A stretch of DNA of 47,876 nucleotides from Methylobacterium crusticola (GCF_003574465.1 NZ_QOWC01000036.1:1-47876); one strand, 5' to 3'; counted from the first letter of the stretch, positions 11,496 to 20,568 are shown. The notes: generated from the letters alone by a model not told the origin. Translations and numbers: made by a program.

Positions 11496-12908
11496 ATGGC
11501 TAAGACCGCGACGGAAGTCCTCAAGGAAATCAAGGACAACGACGTCAAGTACGTTGATTTCCGCTTCACCGATCCGCGGGGCAAGTGGCAGCACGTCACC
11601 TTCGACGTGTCGCTGGTCGACGAGGACATCTTCGCCGAAGGCACGATGTTCGACGGCTCCTCGATCGCCGGCTGGAAGGCGATCAACGAGTCGGACATGC
11701 TGCTGATGCCGGATCCGGCGACGGCCTGCATGGACCCGTTCTTCTCCGCCTCCACGATGTCCATCGTCTGCGACGTGCTCGAGCCCGCCACGGGCGAGCC
11801 CTACGGCCGCGACCCGCGCGGCATCGCCAAGAAGGCCGAGGCCTTCGTGAAGGCGAGCGGCGTCGGCGACACCATCTTCGTCGGCCCCGAGGCCGAGTTC
11901 TTCGTGTTCGACGACGTCCGGTTCTCGGCCGATCCGTACAACACCGGCTTCAAGCTCGACTCGGTGGAACTGCCGATCAACGGCCAGACCGAGTACGAGG
12001 GCGGCAACCTCGGCCACCGCGTCCAGATCAAGGGTGGCTACTTCCCGGTCCCGCCGCAGGACTCGGCCCAGGACATGCGCGGCGAGATGCTGGCGGCCAT
12101 GCAATCCATGGGCGTCAAGGTCGAGAAGCACCACCACGAGGTGGCGAGCGCGCAGCACGAACTCGGCATGAAGTTCGACACGCTGACGCTGATGGCCGAC
12201 CAGATGCAGATCTACAAGTACTGCATCCACAACGTCGCCCAGAGCTACGGCAAGACGGCCACCTTCATGCCGAAGCCGGTCTACGGCGACAACGGCTCGG
12301 GCATGCACGTACACCAGTCGATCTGGAAGGACGGCAAGCCGGTTTTCGCCGGCAACAAGTACGCCGACCTGTCCCAGGAGTGCCTGTACTACATCGGCGG
12401 CATCATCAAGCACGCCAAGGCGCTCAACGCCTTCACCAACCCGTCGACCAATTCCTACAAGCGCCTGGTGCCGGGTTACGAGGCGCCGGTGCTGCTGGCC
12501 TACTCGGCCCGCAACCGCTCGGCCTCGTGCCGCATCCCGTGGACGACCTCGCCGAAGGCCAAGCGCGTCGAGGTCCGCTTCCCCGACCCGATGGCGAATC
12601 CCTACCTCGCCTTCGCGGCCATGCTGATGGCGGGCCTCGACGGGATCACCAACAAGATCGATCCCGGCGCGGCGATGGACAAGGACCTCTACGACCTGCC
12701 CCCGGCGGAGCTGAAGGAGATCCCGACGGTCTGCGGCTCGCTGCGCGAAGCGCTCAGCAGCCTCGATGCGGACCGGGAGTTCCTCAAGGCCGGCGGCGTG
12801 TTCAACGACGACTTCATCGACTCGTTCATCGAGCTGAAGATGACCGAGGTGATGCGCTACGAGATGACGCCGCACCCGATCGAGTTCGTGCACTACTACT
12901 CGCTCTGA
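11496..12908 (+). CDS. glnA: Glutamine synthetase type I
   Basis: Type I glutamine synthetase makes glutamine from glutamate, ammonia and ATP as a dodecamer. The 470-residue protein contains the beta-Grasp N-terminal domain and the catalytic motifs [20 protein letters not shown], the ATP-binding region KTATFMPKP and [16 protein letters not shown]. The adenylylation site is Tyr399 in KDLYDLPP, matching Tyr397 of the enterobacterial enzyme, so activity should be under GlnE control through the upstream P-II protein. Codon use matches a highly expressed gene. Confidence 0.98.
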   Translation: MAKTATEVLKEIKDNDVKYVDFRFTDPRGKWQHVTFDVSLVDEDIFAEGTMFDGSSIAGWKAINESDMLLMPDPATACMDPFFSASTMSIVCDVLEPATGEPYGRDPRGIAKKAEAFVKASGVGDTIFVGPEAEFFVFDDVRFSADPYNTGFKLDSVELPINGQTEYEGGNLGHRVQIKGGYFPVPPQDSAQDMRGEMLAAMQSMGVKVEKHHHEVASAQHELGMKFDTLTLMADQMQIYKYCIHNVAQSYGKTATFMPKPVYGDNGSGMHVHQSIWKDGKPVFAGNKYADLSQECLYYIGGIIKHAKALNAFTNPSTNSYKRLVPGYEAPVLLAYSARNRSASCRIPWTTSPKAKRVEVRFPDPMANPYLAFAAMLMAGLDGITNKIDPGAAMDKDLYDLPPAELKEIPTVCGSLREALSSLDADREFLKAGGVFNDDFIDSFIELKMTEVMRYEMTPHPIEFVHYYSL

Positions 12909-12913
12909 TCCGC

Positions 12914-12953
12914 GGACCCGCCCCGCTCCCGGAGACCGGATCGGGGCGGGTCC
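12914..12953 (+). terminator. First hairpin downstream of glnA
   Basis: GGACCCGCCCC (12914-12924) and GGGGCGGGTCC (12943-12953) form a perfect 11-bp stem five bases past the glnA stop. The 18-base loop is itself G+C-rich. No T run follows. It may stabilise the glnA 3' end or act together with the array immediately downstream. Confidence 0.6.
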
Positions 12954-12977
12954 ACACCATCGGACCGATGCCGACGA

Positions 12978-13082
12978 GGGGCCGGAGCGATCCGGCCCCT
13001 TCTGCATGGGCCGGACGGGGCCGGAGCGATCCGGCCCCTTCTGCATGGGCCGGATGGGGCCGGAGCGATCCGGCCCCTTTTT
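12978..13082 (+). repeat. Three tandem GNRA-capped terminator hairpins (39-bp repeat)
   Basis: The hairpin GGGGCCGGA-gcga-TCCGGCCCC occurs three times, at 12978-12999, 13017-13038 and 13056-13077, exactly 39 bases apart. The linker TTCTGCATGGGCCGGA(C/T) is also repeated. Each copy is a perfect 9-bp stem with a GCGA tetraloop of the stable GNRA class. Only the third copy is followed by TTTTT (13078-13082), so the last one is the complete intrinsic terminator. The array looks like tandem duplication of the glnA terminator. A (CG)6 run follows at 13083-13094. Confidence 0.9.
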
Positions 13083-13216
13083 CGCGCGCGCGCGGGCCGG
13101 GGAGCCGGTCCGGCCCCGGCGTTGCTCCGGGGGGCGCCGCATCCCATATCGGGGTGCGGAGCCCCGCCCGACCGGCGCCGGGGCTCGCTGCGCACCCCCC
13201 TCCCCGAGTCGTCCTT

Positions 13217-15508
13217 TTGGCCAAACGCAACCACCCCACCCCGGCGCACGGCGCCCTCCCCAGCCGCGAGGCCGTGCTGGCCTTCATCGAGGGATCGACC
13301 GTCAAGGTCGGCAAGCGCGAGATCGCCCAGGCCTTCGGCATCAAGGGCTCCGACAAGATCGAGCTGAAGCGCCTGCTCAAGGACCTCCAGGAGGACGGCA
13401 CGGTCGAGAAGGACCGCGCCGGCCTGCGCCGGGCCGGGCGCCTGCCGCCCGTCCTCGTGGCCGACATCGACGGGCGCGACCGCGACGGCGAGCTCACCGC
13501 CCGCCCGGCCCAGTGGGACGCGGAGGCGGGCCCCGTCCCGGCCATCACCGTGCTGACGCCGCGCGAGCGGCGGACGAACGGCCCGGCCCCGGGCCTCGGC
13601 GACCGCGCCCTCCTGAAGGTGGAGCCGGACCCGGACGCGCCCGGCCGCTACGTCGGGCGCGTCATCAAGGTGATCGGCCGCCGGAAGGCCGAGACCCTCG
13701 GCGTCTACCGCGCCCTCGCCGGGGGCGGCGGCCGCATCGTCCCGGTGGACAAGAAGGCGCAGGGGCGCGAGATCGCGGTCCCGCCCGGCCAGGAGGGCGA
13801 CGCCCGGGATGGCGACCTCGTGACGGTCGCCCTCGCGCGCGAGGACCGCTTCGGCCTGACGCAGGGGCGGGTCAAGGAGCGCCTCGGCACCCTGGGCTCC
13901 GAGAAGGCCGTCAGCCTCATCGCCCTGCACGCCCACGGCATCCCGCACGTCTTCCCGCGCGAAGTCCTGGCGGAGGCGGAGGCCGCGCGGCCGGCCGGCC
14001 GCGACGGGCGCGAGGATTGGCGCGACCTGCCCCTCCTCACCATCGATCCCCCGGACGCCAAGGACCACGACGACGCCGTGATGGCGGTGCCCGACCCCGA
14101 CCCCGCCAACCCGGGCGGCTTCGTGGTCACGGTCGCGATCGCCGACGTCGCGGCCTACGTGCGCCCGGGCAGCGCCCTCGACCGCGAGGCGCTGGTGCGC
14201 GGCAACTCGGTCTACTTCCCGGACCGGGTCGTGCCCATGCTGCCCGAGCGGATCTCGAACGACCTCTGCTCCCTGCGCCCGCACGAGGAGCGGCCGGCGC
14301 TCGCGGTCCGCCTCGTGATCGGCCCCGACGGGCGCAAGATCCGGCACAGCTTCCACCGGGTCACCATGCGCTCGGCCGCGAGACTCGCCTACGCGCAGGC
14401 CCAGAGCGCGATCGACGGCCGGCCGGACGACGTGACGGCGCCGCTCACGGAGCCGGTGCTGCGCCCCCTCTGGGCCGCCTACCGGGCGCTCGCCCGGGCC
14501 CGGGACGCCCGCGGCCCCCTCGCCCTCGACCTGCCCGAGCGCCGGGTGATCCTGGGCCCGGACGGCGGCGTCGACCGGGTGGTCGTGCCCGAGCGCCTCG
14601 ACGCGCACCGGCTGATCGAGGAGTTCATGATCCAGGCGAACGTCGCGGCGGCCGAGGCCCTGGAGGCGGCGCGCCAGCCGCTGATCTACCGCGTCCACGA
14701 CGAGCCCTCCCTCGAGAAGATGCGGGCGCTCGGCGAGGTGCTGGCCTCGATCGGCATCAAGCTGCCGAAGGAGTCGAGCCTCAGCCCGGGCCTGTTCAAC
14801 CGCATCCTCGGCCTGGTGGTGGGCGGCGAGCACCAGCTCTTCCTCAACGAGGTCGTGCTGCGCTCGCAGGCCCAGGCCTCCTACGCCCCCGACAACCTCG
14901 GCCATTTCGGCCTCGCCCTGCGCCGCTACGCCCACTTCACCTCGCCGATCCGCCGCTACGCCGACCTGATCGTCCACCGCGCCCTGATCCGGGCCCTGGG
15001 GCTCGGGCCCGACGGCCTGCCGGCCGGCACCGACCGGGGCACCCTCGCGGAGGTCGGCCAGCAGATCTCGGCCGCAGAGCGGCGCGCCATGGCGGCGGAG
15101 CGCGAGACCATCGACCGCCTCATCGCCCACCACCTCGCCGACCGGGTCGGCGCCACCTTCGCGGGCCAGATCTCGGGCGCGACGCGCTCGGGCCTGTTCA
15201 TCAGGCTCGACGACACCGGCGCCGACGGCTTCGTGCCGGTCTCGACCCTCGGCGCCGACTTCTACCGCTACGACGAGGCGCGCCACGCCCTCGTGGGCCA
15301 GCGCAGCGGCGAGAGCTTCCGCCTCGGCGACCGGGTCGACGTCAGGCTCGCCGAGGCCGCACCGGTGGCGGGCGCGCTGCGCTTCGAGCTCCTCTCCGAG
15401 GGCCGCTCCCGCGCCCCCGGCGCCGCGGCCGCACGCGGGCCGCGCCGGGGCCGCCCGGTCCCTGAGACCCGCGACAGCCTGACCAAGCGCCGGGGGAGGC
15501 GCCGGTGA
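13217..15508 (+). CDS. rnr: Ribonuclease R
   Basis: RNase R is a processive 3'-5' exoribonuclease that degrades structured RNA. The 763-residue protein has an N-terminal winged-helix segment (REAVLAFIEGS to KRLLKDL), cold-shock-like domains, the RNB catalytic domain and a C-terminal S1 domain (about 640-725). The RNB metal site is complete: Asp277, Asp283, Asp285 and Asp286 in DPPDAKDHDD. The tail is basic. The start is uncertain. I use TTG at 13217 because homology begins right after it; GTG at 13154 is in frame, and neither has a good ribosome binding site. The stop overlaps the next start (GTGA). Confidence 0.93.
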   Translation: MAKRNHPTPAHGALPSREAVLAFIEGSTVKVGKREIAQAFGIKGSDKIELKRLLKDLQEDGTVEKDRAGLRRAGRLPPVLVADIDGRDRDGELTARPAQWDAEAGPVPAITVLTPRERRTNGPAPGLGDRALLKVEPDPDAPGRYVGRVIKVIGRRKAETLGVYRALAGGGGRIVPVDKKAQGREIAVPPGQEGDARDGDLVTVALAREDRFGLTQGRVKERLGTLGSEKAVSLIALHAHGIPHVFPREVLAEAEAARPAGRDGREDWRDLPLLTIDPPDAKDHDDAVMAVPDPDPANPGGFVVTVAIADVAAYVRPGSALDREALVRGNSVYFPDRVVPMLPERISNDLCSLRPHEERPALAVRLVIGPDGRKIRHSFHRVTMRSAARLAYAQAQSAIDGRPDDVTAPLTEPVLRPLWAAYRALARARDARGPLALDLPERRVILGPDGGVDRVVVPERLDAHRLIEEFMIQANVAAAEALEAARQPLIYRVHDEPSLEKMRALGEVLASIGIKLPKESSLSPGLFNRILGLVVGGEHQLFLNEVVLRSQAQASYAPDNLGHFGLALRRYAHFTSPIRRYADLIVHRALIRALGLGPDGLPAGTDRGTLAEVGQQISAAERRAMAAERETIDRLIAHHLADRVGATFAGQISGATRSGLFIRLDDTGADGFVPVSTLGADFYRYDEARHALVGQRSGESFRLGDRVDVRLAEAAPVAGALRFELLSEGRSRAPGAAAARGPRRGRPVPETRDSLTKRRGRRR

Positions 15509-16038
15509 TCGAGATCCGCGGCGCGGGCCCCGCCGCCCCCGAGGACCCGGGCCCGTCCTGGGTCGGCGCCGTGGCGCGGGGCTTCCGGAACCGCTGCCCG
15601 CATTGCGGCGAGGGCCGGGTGTTCGGGCGCTTCCTGAAGGTGCGGCACGCCTGCGAGGCCTGCGGCACCGAGCTCCATCACCACCGCGCCGACGACCTGC
15701 CGCCCTACCTGGTGATCTTCGTGGTCGGCCACGTCGTCGGCCTCGCGGTCCTGGAGACGGAGATGCGGCTCGACGACGTGCCGCTCTGGTTCCAGATGAC
15801 GTTCTGGCCGGCGGTCGCCCTGGCGATGTCCCTCCTGCTGCTCCAGCCCGCCAAGGGAGCGGTGGTCGGCCTGCAATACGCGCTTGGCATGCATGGCTTC
15901 GCCGCGATACGCCGCGGGCGGGCCGCGGCGGCCCCGGGCGCGGAGGTGCAGGATGGCGAGGGCAACGGCCGAGACGACCCGGAGGGCGGACGGGCACGAG
16001 GCGGCCCGGGCGACGGCGCCGGCCTCCACCGCGCCTGA
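15505..16038 (+). CDS. DUF983 zinc-ribbon membrane protein
   Basis: This 177-residue protein starts at a GTG overlapping the rnr stop by four bases, so translation is probably coupled. It has a zinc-ribbon-like pair of motifs (CPHCGEG and CEACGTEL) followed by two predicted membrane helices (YLVIFVVGHVVGLAVL and MTFWPAVALAMSLLLL). That is the DUF983 pattern, a family of unknown function commonly found after rnr in alphaproteobacteria. The C-terminal 45 residues are low-complexity, and their DNA also encodes the start of the NUDIX gene, so the native stop may lie where selection on this frame is weak. Confidence 0.85.
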   Translation: MIEIRGAGPAAPEDPGPSWVGAVARGFRNRCPHCGEGRVFGRFLKVRHACEACGTELHHHRADDLPPYLVIFVVGHVVGLAVLETEMRLDDVPLWFQMTFWPAVALAMSLLLLQPAKGAVVGLQYALGMHGFAAIRRGRAAAAPGAEVQDGEGNGRDDPEGGRARGGPGDGAGLHRA

Positions 16039-16732
16039 CCGGCGCAAAGCCGCCCTGCGGCCGCGCAACGCCGCGACCCTGATCATCCTCGACCACGCCG
16101 GACGCGTCCCGAAGGTGCTCATGGGCCGGCGCCACCAGGGCCACAAGTTCATGCCGGGCCTGTTCGTCTTCCCGGGCGGGCGGATCGAGCTCGCGGACCG
16201 GCACATGCCGGTGGCCGGCGCCCTCAACGACCGCGCCGAGGCGGCGCTCAGCACCCGTGTCACCCGCCCGCCCCACCACCTCGGCCGCGCCCTCGCCCTC
16301 GCGTCGATCCGCGAGACCTACGAGGAGACGGGCCTGATGATCGGCACCACGGCGTACGGCCCGCCCGAGACCACGCCGGACGGCCCCTGGGCCGCGTTCC
16401 GGGAGGCCGGCGTGATGCCGGACCTGGAGGCGGTCCAGTTCATCGCCCGCGCCATCACCCCGCCGCAGCGCCCCAAGCGCTTCGACACCCGCTTCTTCGC
16501 GGTCACGCGGGCGGCGGTCGCGGCCGAGACCACCGGCATCGTCGGTCCCGACGCGGAGCTGACCGAGCTCGCCTGGGTCAGCCTCAAGGACGCCCGCGCC
16601 CTCGACCTGCCCCGGATCACCGCCATCGTCCTCGACGAGCTGGAGAACCGCCTCGCCGCCGGCTTCAGCCCGATGCTGCCGGTGCCGTTCTTCCGCGAGG
16701 TGCGGGGCCGGCAGACGCGCGAGGAGCTGTAG
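15953..16732 (+). CDS. NUDIX hydrolase with split NUDIX box
   Basis: The 259-residue protein is a NUDIX hydrolase acting on some nucleoside diphosphate derivative or CoA-type pyrophosphate. The NUDIX box is interrupted: FVFPGGRIEL at 71-80 is separated by about 36 residues from ASIRETYEETGLM at 118-129. That layout is seen in the NUDT8/NUDT19-like branch, some of which act on CoA derivatives. The start at 15953 is supported by a strong GGAGG six bases before the ATG. It overlaps the DUF983 gene by 86 bases in another frame, much longer than the four-base overlaps elsewhere in the window. Confidence 0.88.
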   Translation: MARATAETTRRADGHEAARATAPASTAPDRRKAALRPRNAATLIILDHAGRVPKVLMGRRHQGHKFMPGLFVFPGGRIELADRHMPVAGALNDRAEAALSTRVTRPPHHLGRALALASIRETYEETGLMIGTTAYGPPETTPDGPWAAFREAGVMPDLEAVQFIARAITPPQRPKRFDTRFFAVTRAAVAAETTGIVGPDAELTELAWVSLKDARALDLPRITAIVLDELENRLAAGFSPMLPVPFFREVRGRQTREEL

Positions 16733-16906
16733 GGCCGGCGCCGGCCCGGCGCCCGCGCCTGCGGTCGGCTCCCGGGCGCGGCCGCACGGCCGAGGCCTCG
16801 CACCCCCGTGCGCCCGCGCCGCGCCTTCCGCTCTTTGCCGCCCGCTCGCCAGGACGCGGCTCTCCGGGCCGCCAGGACGCGGCCCGCTGGGCCGCCAGGA
16901 CCAACG

Positions 16907-18085
16907 ATGACACGCGACCCCACCGCCTTCGACAGCACCCGCTCCGCAGCGATCGCGGCCGCCATCGCCTGCGTGGCGGTGGTCGGGATCGGGCTGAGCC
17001 TGTCGATCCCGCTCCTCTCGCTGGAGATGGAGCGGATGGGGCTCTCCAACACCATGATCGGTCTCAACACCGCCATGGCGGGCGTCGCCAGCATCGTGGT
17101 GGTGCCGTTCGTGCCCCGGGTGGCCGCGCGGCTCGGGGTGATGCCCCTGCTGCTGGGCGCCATCGCGGTCGGCGCGGTCACGTTCCTCGCCTTCAAGGCG
17201 CTCCACGGCTTCGCCTGGTGGTTTCCCCTGCGCTTCGTGTTCTCGGCGGCGCTCGGGGTGCTGTTCGTGCTCTCCGAGTTCTGGATCACCCAGGCGGCCC
17301 CGCCCGCGCGCCGCGGCCTCGTGATGGGGATCTACGCCACCGTGCTGGCCCTCGGCTTCGCCATCGGGCCGGGGCTGCTCGGGCTGCTCGGTACGCGGGG
17401 CTGGGCGCCCTACGGGGCCGGGGCCGCCCTGTTCTGCCTCGGCGCCCTGCCCCTCGTCCTCGCCCGCGGCCTCTCCCCCGAGGTCCCGGCCGGGGGCGGC
17501 CACGGCTTCCTGCGCTACCTGCGGGTGGCGCCCTCGGCGACGCTCGCCGCCCTGGTGTACGGGGCGGTCGAGACCGGGGGCTTCGCCATCCTGCCGATCT
17601 ACGGCCTGCGCCTCGGCCTCGGCCCCGAGCAGGCCGCCGCCCTCGTCAGCGTCGCGGCCCTCGGCAACGTGCTGTTCCAGATCCCCGTCGGCCTCCTCGC
17701 CGACCGGGTCGACAAGCGCGCCGTGCTGCTCGCCGCCGCGGCGCTCGGGGCGCTCGGAGCCCTGGCGCTGCCCCTCGGCGCCGACGACCCCGTCCTGCTC
17801 GGGGCCATCCTGCTCGCCTGGGGCGGCGTCGCCGGCACGCTCTACACCGTGGGGCTCGCGCATCTGGGCGCCCGCTTCGAGGGCGCGGCCCTGGCGGGCG
17901 CCAACGCGGCCTTCCTGGTGCTCTACAACATCGGGCTCGTGCTCGGGCCCCCGGTCGTCGGCGGCGGCATGGACCTCGCCTCGCCGCACGGCTTCGCCTG
18001 GTCGCTCGCCGCCCTGTTCCTCGGCTACCTCGTGGTGGTGGGCGGGCGCCTGGTCCGGGCCCGGCCCGTCCCCGGGCGGGCTTGA
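16907..18085 (+). CDS. Major facilitator superfamily transporter
   Basis: The 392-residue protein has about twelve hydrophobic helices in two halves, typical of MFS permeases. Conserved pieces include the helix 2-3 loop region RVAARLGVMPLLLG and the second-half equivalent LLADRVDKRAVLL. The start MTRDPTAFDS at 16907 follows CAGGACC. The substrate cannot be read from the sequence; the protein resembles YcaD/YfkF-like transporters. It sits between the NUDIX gene and rpmG and ends in its own terminator. Confidence 0.88.
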   Translation: MTRDPTAFDSTRSAAIAAAIACVAVVGIGLSLSIPLLSLEMERMGLSNTMIGLNTAMAGVASIVVVPFVPRVAARLGVMPLLLGAIAVGAVTFLAFKALHGFAWWFPLRFVFSAALGVLFVLSEFWITQAAPPARRGLVMGIYATVLALGFAIGPGLLGLLGTRGWAPYGAGAALFCLGALPLVLARGLSPEVPAGGGHGFLRYLRVAPSATLAALVYGAVETGGFAILPIYGLRLGLGPEQAAALVSVAALGNVLFQIPVGLLADRVDKRAVLLAAAALGALGALALPLGADDPVLLGAILLAWGGVAGTLYTVGLAHLGARFEGAALAGANAAFLVLYNIGLVLGPPVVGGGMDLASPHGFAWSLAALFLGYLVVVGGRLVRARPVPGRA

Positions 18086-18123
18086 CGCCCGGGGGGCGAT
18101 CGGGCAGGAAGGCGCCGCGTTTC

Positions 18124-18146
18124 GGCCGGGTCCTCCCGGCCCTTTT
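18124..18146 (+). terminator. Terminator after the MFS gene
   Basis: GGCCGGG (18124-18130) pairs with CCCGGCC (18135-18141) around a TCCT tetraloop, followed by CTTTT. It lies 38 bases past the MFS stop and separates it from rpmG. Confidence 0.75.
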
Positions 18147-18196
18147 GCGTTTCGGTCCTCCGGGCGCAGTCTTCAAGCATCGAAAGAGGTCGCGCC

Positions 18197-18364
18197 ATGG
18201 CCAAGGCCGTCACCGTCAAGATCAAGCTCGTGTCGACCGCCGATACCGGCTACTTCTACGTCACCAAGAAGAACTCCCGCACCAAGACCGACAAGCTGTC
18301 GTTCAAGAAGTACGACCCGGTCGCGCGCAAGCACGTCGAGTTCAAGGAATCCAAGATCAAGTAA
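18197..18364 (+). CDS. rpmG: 50S ribosomal protein L33
   Basis: The 55-residue protein (start [20 protein letters not shown], end [10 protein letters not shown]) is ribosomal protein L33 of the cysteine-free type, the same form as in E. coli. No zinc-ribbon cysteines are present, so it does not need zinc. AAAGAGG lies before the ATG and a strong terminator follows. The conserved neighbours on the far side are pleD and divK. Confidence 0.97.
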   Translation: MAKAVTVKIKLVSTADTGYFYVTKKNSRTKTDKLSFKKYDPVARKHVEFKESKIK

Positions 18365-18401
18365 GCGGGCCCCGGCGCCGGGACCGGCCGCTCCGGATTT
18401 T

Positions 18402-18431
18402 AGAAAGGCCGCCCGCCCGGGCGGCCTTTCT
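18402..18431 (+). terminator. Terminator after rpmG
   Basis: AGAAAGGCCGCCCG (18402-18415) pairs with CGGGCGGCCTTTCT (18418-18431). The 14-bp match has almost no loop, so in RNA the tip opens to four bases. The AAA/TTT outer ends let it work in both directions. It lies between rpmG and a convergent minus-strand gene. Confidence 0.88.
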
Positions 18432-18470
18432 CGTGTGAGCGGGCGTGCGCGTCGCGGACGCGGCGGACCG

Positions 18471-18935
18471 TCAGGCGAGCAGGTACATCAGGCCCGGGAG
18501 GCCGACGATTCCGGCGGCGCAGCCGTAGGCCAGCCAGAGGCCCGGCCGGCGGGCCGCGAGGCGGCGCAGGCGCCGGGCCGTTGGCCCGGCCTTGACGTGG
18601 CGGCCGTTCACGCAGGAGCAGAGCAGGTGGTGCGCCTCGCCGGTGCTAAGCTCGAAGAAGCTCCGGGCATCCCCGAAGGTGTCGCCCTGCAGGCCGCTCG
18701 CCCGCAGGAGCGGGTCCGCGTACGCGAAGGCGAGGGGCGAGTTGTCGGCCCGGATCGCCGCCCGCATCCGGCGCGGCACGAACTCGATCTCCTCCAGGGT
18801 GACGAAGGCGCGGCCCGGCTCGCGCTCGAGGATCTCGGCCCAGCGCTCGAGGCGGGCCCGGCGTCCTTCGAGCAGGGCCGGAACCTGCCCGACGTCGGCG
18901 ATGTCGCGGAGTTGACGGAGCGGCTGGTGTTCCAT
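18471..18935 (-). CDS. Hypothetical protein with C-terminal membrane anchor
   Basis: This 154-residue protein has a soluble, Arg-rich N-terminal part and one hydrophobic segment at the very C-terminus (LWLAYGCAAGIVGLPGLMYLL), so it is probably tail-anchored. I recognise no domain. The ATG at 18935 is preceded by AAGGA nine bases upstream. The gene is convergent with rpmG. Its upstream region contains a perfect inverted repeat at 19053-19073. Confidence 0.65.
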   Translation of the reverse strand: MEHQPLRQLRDIADVGQVPALLEGRRARLERWAEILEREPGRAFVTLEEIEFVPRRMRAAIRADNSPLAFAYADPLLRASGLQGDTFGDARSFFELSTGEAHHLLCSCVNGRHVKAGPTARRLRRLAARRPGLWLAYGCAAGIVGLPGLMYLLA

Positions 18936-19052
18936 GCTGGGCATCCTTGTCGATGCGCGGCAGAGCGTGCGCGCTGCAGTTGAGCCAGCATGCAGCAATC
19001 GTGGACCCGATGCATTCGCGAACGTTAAGCGGGGCCGCTACCCCACTATATT

Positions 19053-19073
19053 GTCAAGCTCTTCGAGCTTGAC
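19053..19073. promoter_or_regulatory. Perfect 9-bp inverted repeat (operator candidate)
   Basis: GTCAAGCTC (19053-19061) and GAGCTTGAC (19065-19073) are perfect inverted arms around TTC, next to ACTATATT in an A+T-richer patch. It lies 114 bases past the pleD stop and 118 bases upstream of the hypothetical gene at 18471-18935. No T run follows on the minus strand, so an operator is more likely than a terminator. Confidence 0.45.
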
Positions 19074-19186
19074 CGGAAGATTCCGCAGATATCAACGCCC
19101 TGGCGCTCCCGGGACGCTGCCCGGGCGCGGACGGACCGGGTGCGCGGGCAATCCGTGCGACCCTGCGCCGCAGAAGGCCGGCGCGG

Positions 19187-20551
19187 TCAGGCCGCCGCCG
19201 CCACCACGCGGTTGCGCCCCTCCTTCTTGGCCCGGTAGAGGGCCGTGTCGGCGCGCTTGAGGAGGTCGCCCGGCGTCTCGTCGCCGGGCAGGCGCTCGGC
19301 CACGCCGATCGACACCGTGACGTCGATGGTGGAGGTGCCGCGGTGGATCGGGAACGGCACCACCTCGATCCGCTCGCGGATGCGCTCGGCGACCTGCCGG
19401 GCGCCGTCGAGCCGGGTGTCGGGCACCACGATCACGATCTCCTCGCCGCCGAAGCGGGCCACGACGTCGACGCCGCGGGTCTGGGCCCGGATGCGGGCGG
19501 CGAAGTCCCGCAGGACCTCGTCGCCGGCCTCGTGCCCGAAGCGGTCGTTGATGGACTTGAAGCGGTCGATGTCGAGGAGCAGCACCGCGACCGGGCGCCC
19601 GCGCAGGGACGGCTCGGAGAACAGGCCGGCGAGGTGGCTGTCAAGGTAGCGGCGATTGTGCAGGCCCGTGAGCCCGTCCGTCACCGCGAGCTCCATCGAG
19701 GCCTGGACCGATTCGCGCAGGGAGTGGGCGAAGCGGCGGCGGCGGACCTGGGTGCGCACCCGCGCCACCAGCTCGTTGCGGTCGATGGGGCGGACCAGGT
19801 AGTCGTGCACGCCGAGGTCCAGGCCGCGCATGATCCGGGCGCGGTCGCCCGGGTCGGCGATCATCACCACGGGCAGCGTGCGGGTGCGGTCGAGGGAGCG
19901 GAGCTGGCTGCACAGGCGCAGGCCGTCGAACCCGGCGAGGTCGAGGCTGACCAGCACGAGGTCGTAGGCGCCGTCCGTGGCCTTCACCAGGGCCTTGTGG
20001 GGATCGTTCTCGACCTCGACGCAGTGGTACTGCCCGAGGGCCGCCGCCAGCCGGTCGGCGGCGGAGCGGCGGTCCTCGACGATCAGCAGGTTCGCGTTCT
20101 GGCCGGTCTCGGCCGCCGCCGCCGCCAGGGGATCGCCCACGCGCGACGACATGGCGCGGCTGCGCAGCTCGTCCGTGATGGCCTTCAGGCGCACGAGGCT
20201 GCGCACCCGGGCGAGAAGGGCGGTATCGTCGATGGGCTTCGTCAGGAAGTCGTCGGCGCCGGCATCGAGCCCGCGCAGGCGGTCGCTCGGCTGGTCGAGG
20301 GCCGTCACCATCACCACCGGCAGGTGGGCCGTGGTCGGCGTCGACTTGATCCGCCGGCAGACCTCGAACCCGTCCATCCCTGGCATCATCACGTCGAGGA
20401 GCACGATGTCGCACAGACCCTTCTCGCAGATCGCGAGGGCGTCGGGCCCGTTCATCGCCGACACGACGTCGAAGTACTCGACGGTCAGCTTGGTTTCTAG
20501 CAGCTTCAGGTTCGGGAAGAGATCATCGACGATGAGGACGCGAGCCGACAT
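19187..20551 (-). CDS. pleD: Response regulator diguanylate cyclase PleD
   Basis: PleD makes cyclic di-GMP when phosphorylated and drives pole development in alphaproteobacteria. The 454 residues contain REC1 (about 3-120, phosphoacceptor Asp53), a second receiver (about 154-270) and a GGDEF domain (about 290-452). The active loop is GGEEI (368-372), preceded by the inhibitory-site motif RGVD (359-362). In the second receiver the aspartate position is Ser202, so it acts as an adaptor, as in Caulobacter PleD. It follows divK after 17 bases and is surely co-transcribed with it. Confidence 0.96.
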   Translation of the reverse strand: MSARVLIVDDLFPNLKLLETKLTVEYFDVVSAMNGPDALAICEKGLCDIVLLDVMMPGMDGFEVCRRIKSTPTTAHLPVVMVTALDQPSDRLRGLDAGADDFLTKPIDDTALLARVRSLVRLKAITDELRSRAMSSRVGDPLAAAAAETGQNANLLIVEDRRSAADRLAAALGQYHCVEVENDPHKALVKATDGAYDLVLVSLDLAGFDGLRLCSQLRSLDRTRTLPVVMIADPGDRARIMRGLDLGVHDYLVRPIDRNELVARVRTQVRRRRFAHSLRESVQASMELAVTDGLTGLHNRRYLDSHLAGLFSEPSLRGRPVAVLLLDIDRFKSINDRFGHEAGDEVLRDFAARIRAQTRGVDVVARFGGEEIVIVVPDTRLDGARQVAERIRERIEVVPFPIHRGTSTIDVTVSIGVAERLPGDETPGDLLKRADTALYRAKKEGRNRVVAAAA

Positions 20552-20568
20552 GGCAGGTCAGGCCTTTC

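Noticed and set aside
12896..17989. Nearly 1,700-codon open frame on the minus strand opposite rnr, DUF983, NUDIX and MFS
   Set aside because: It crosses the glnA terminator array and four well-supported genes, and has no recognisable domain or ribosome binding site.
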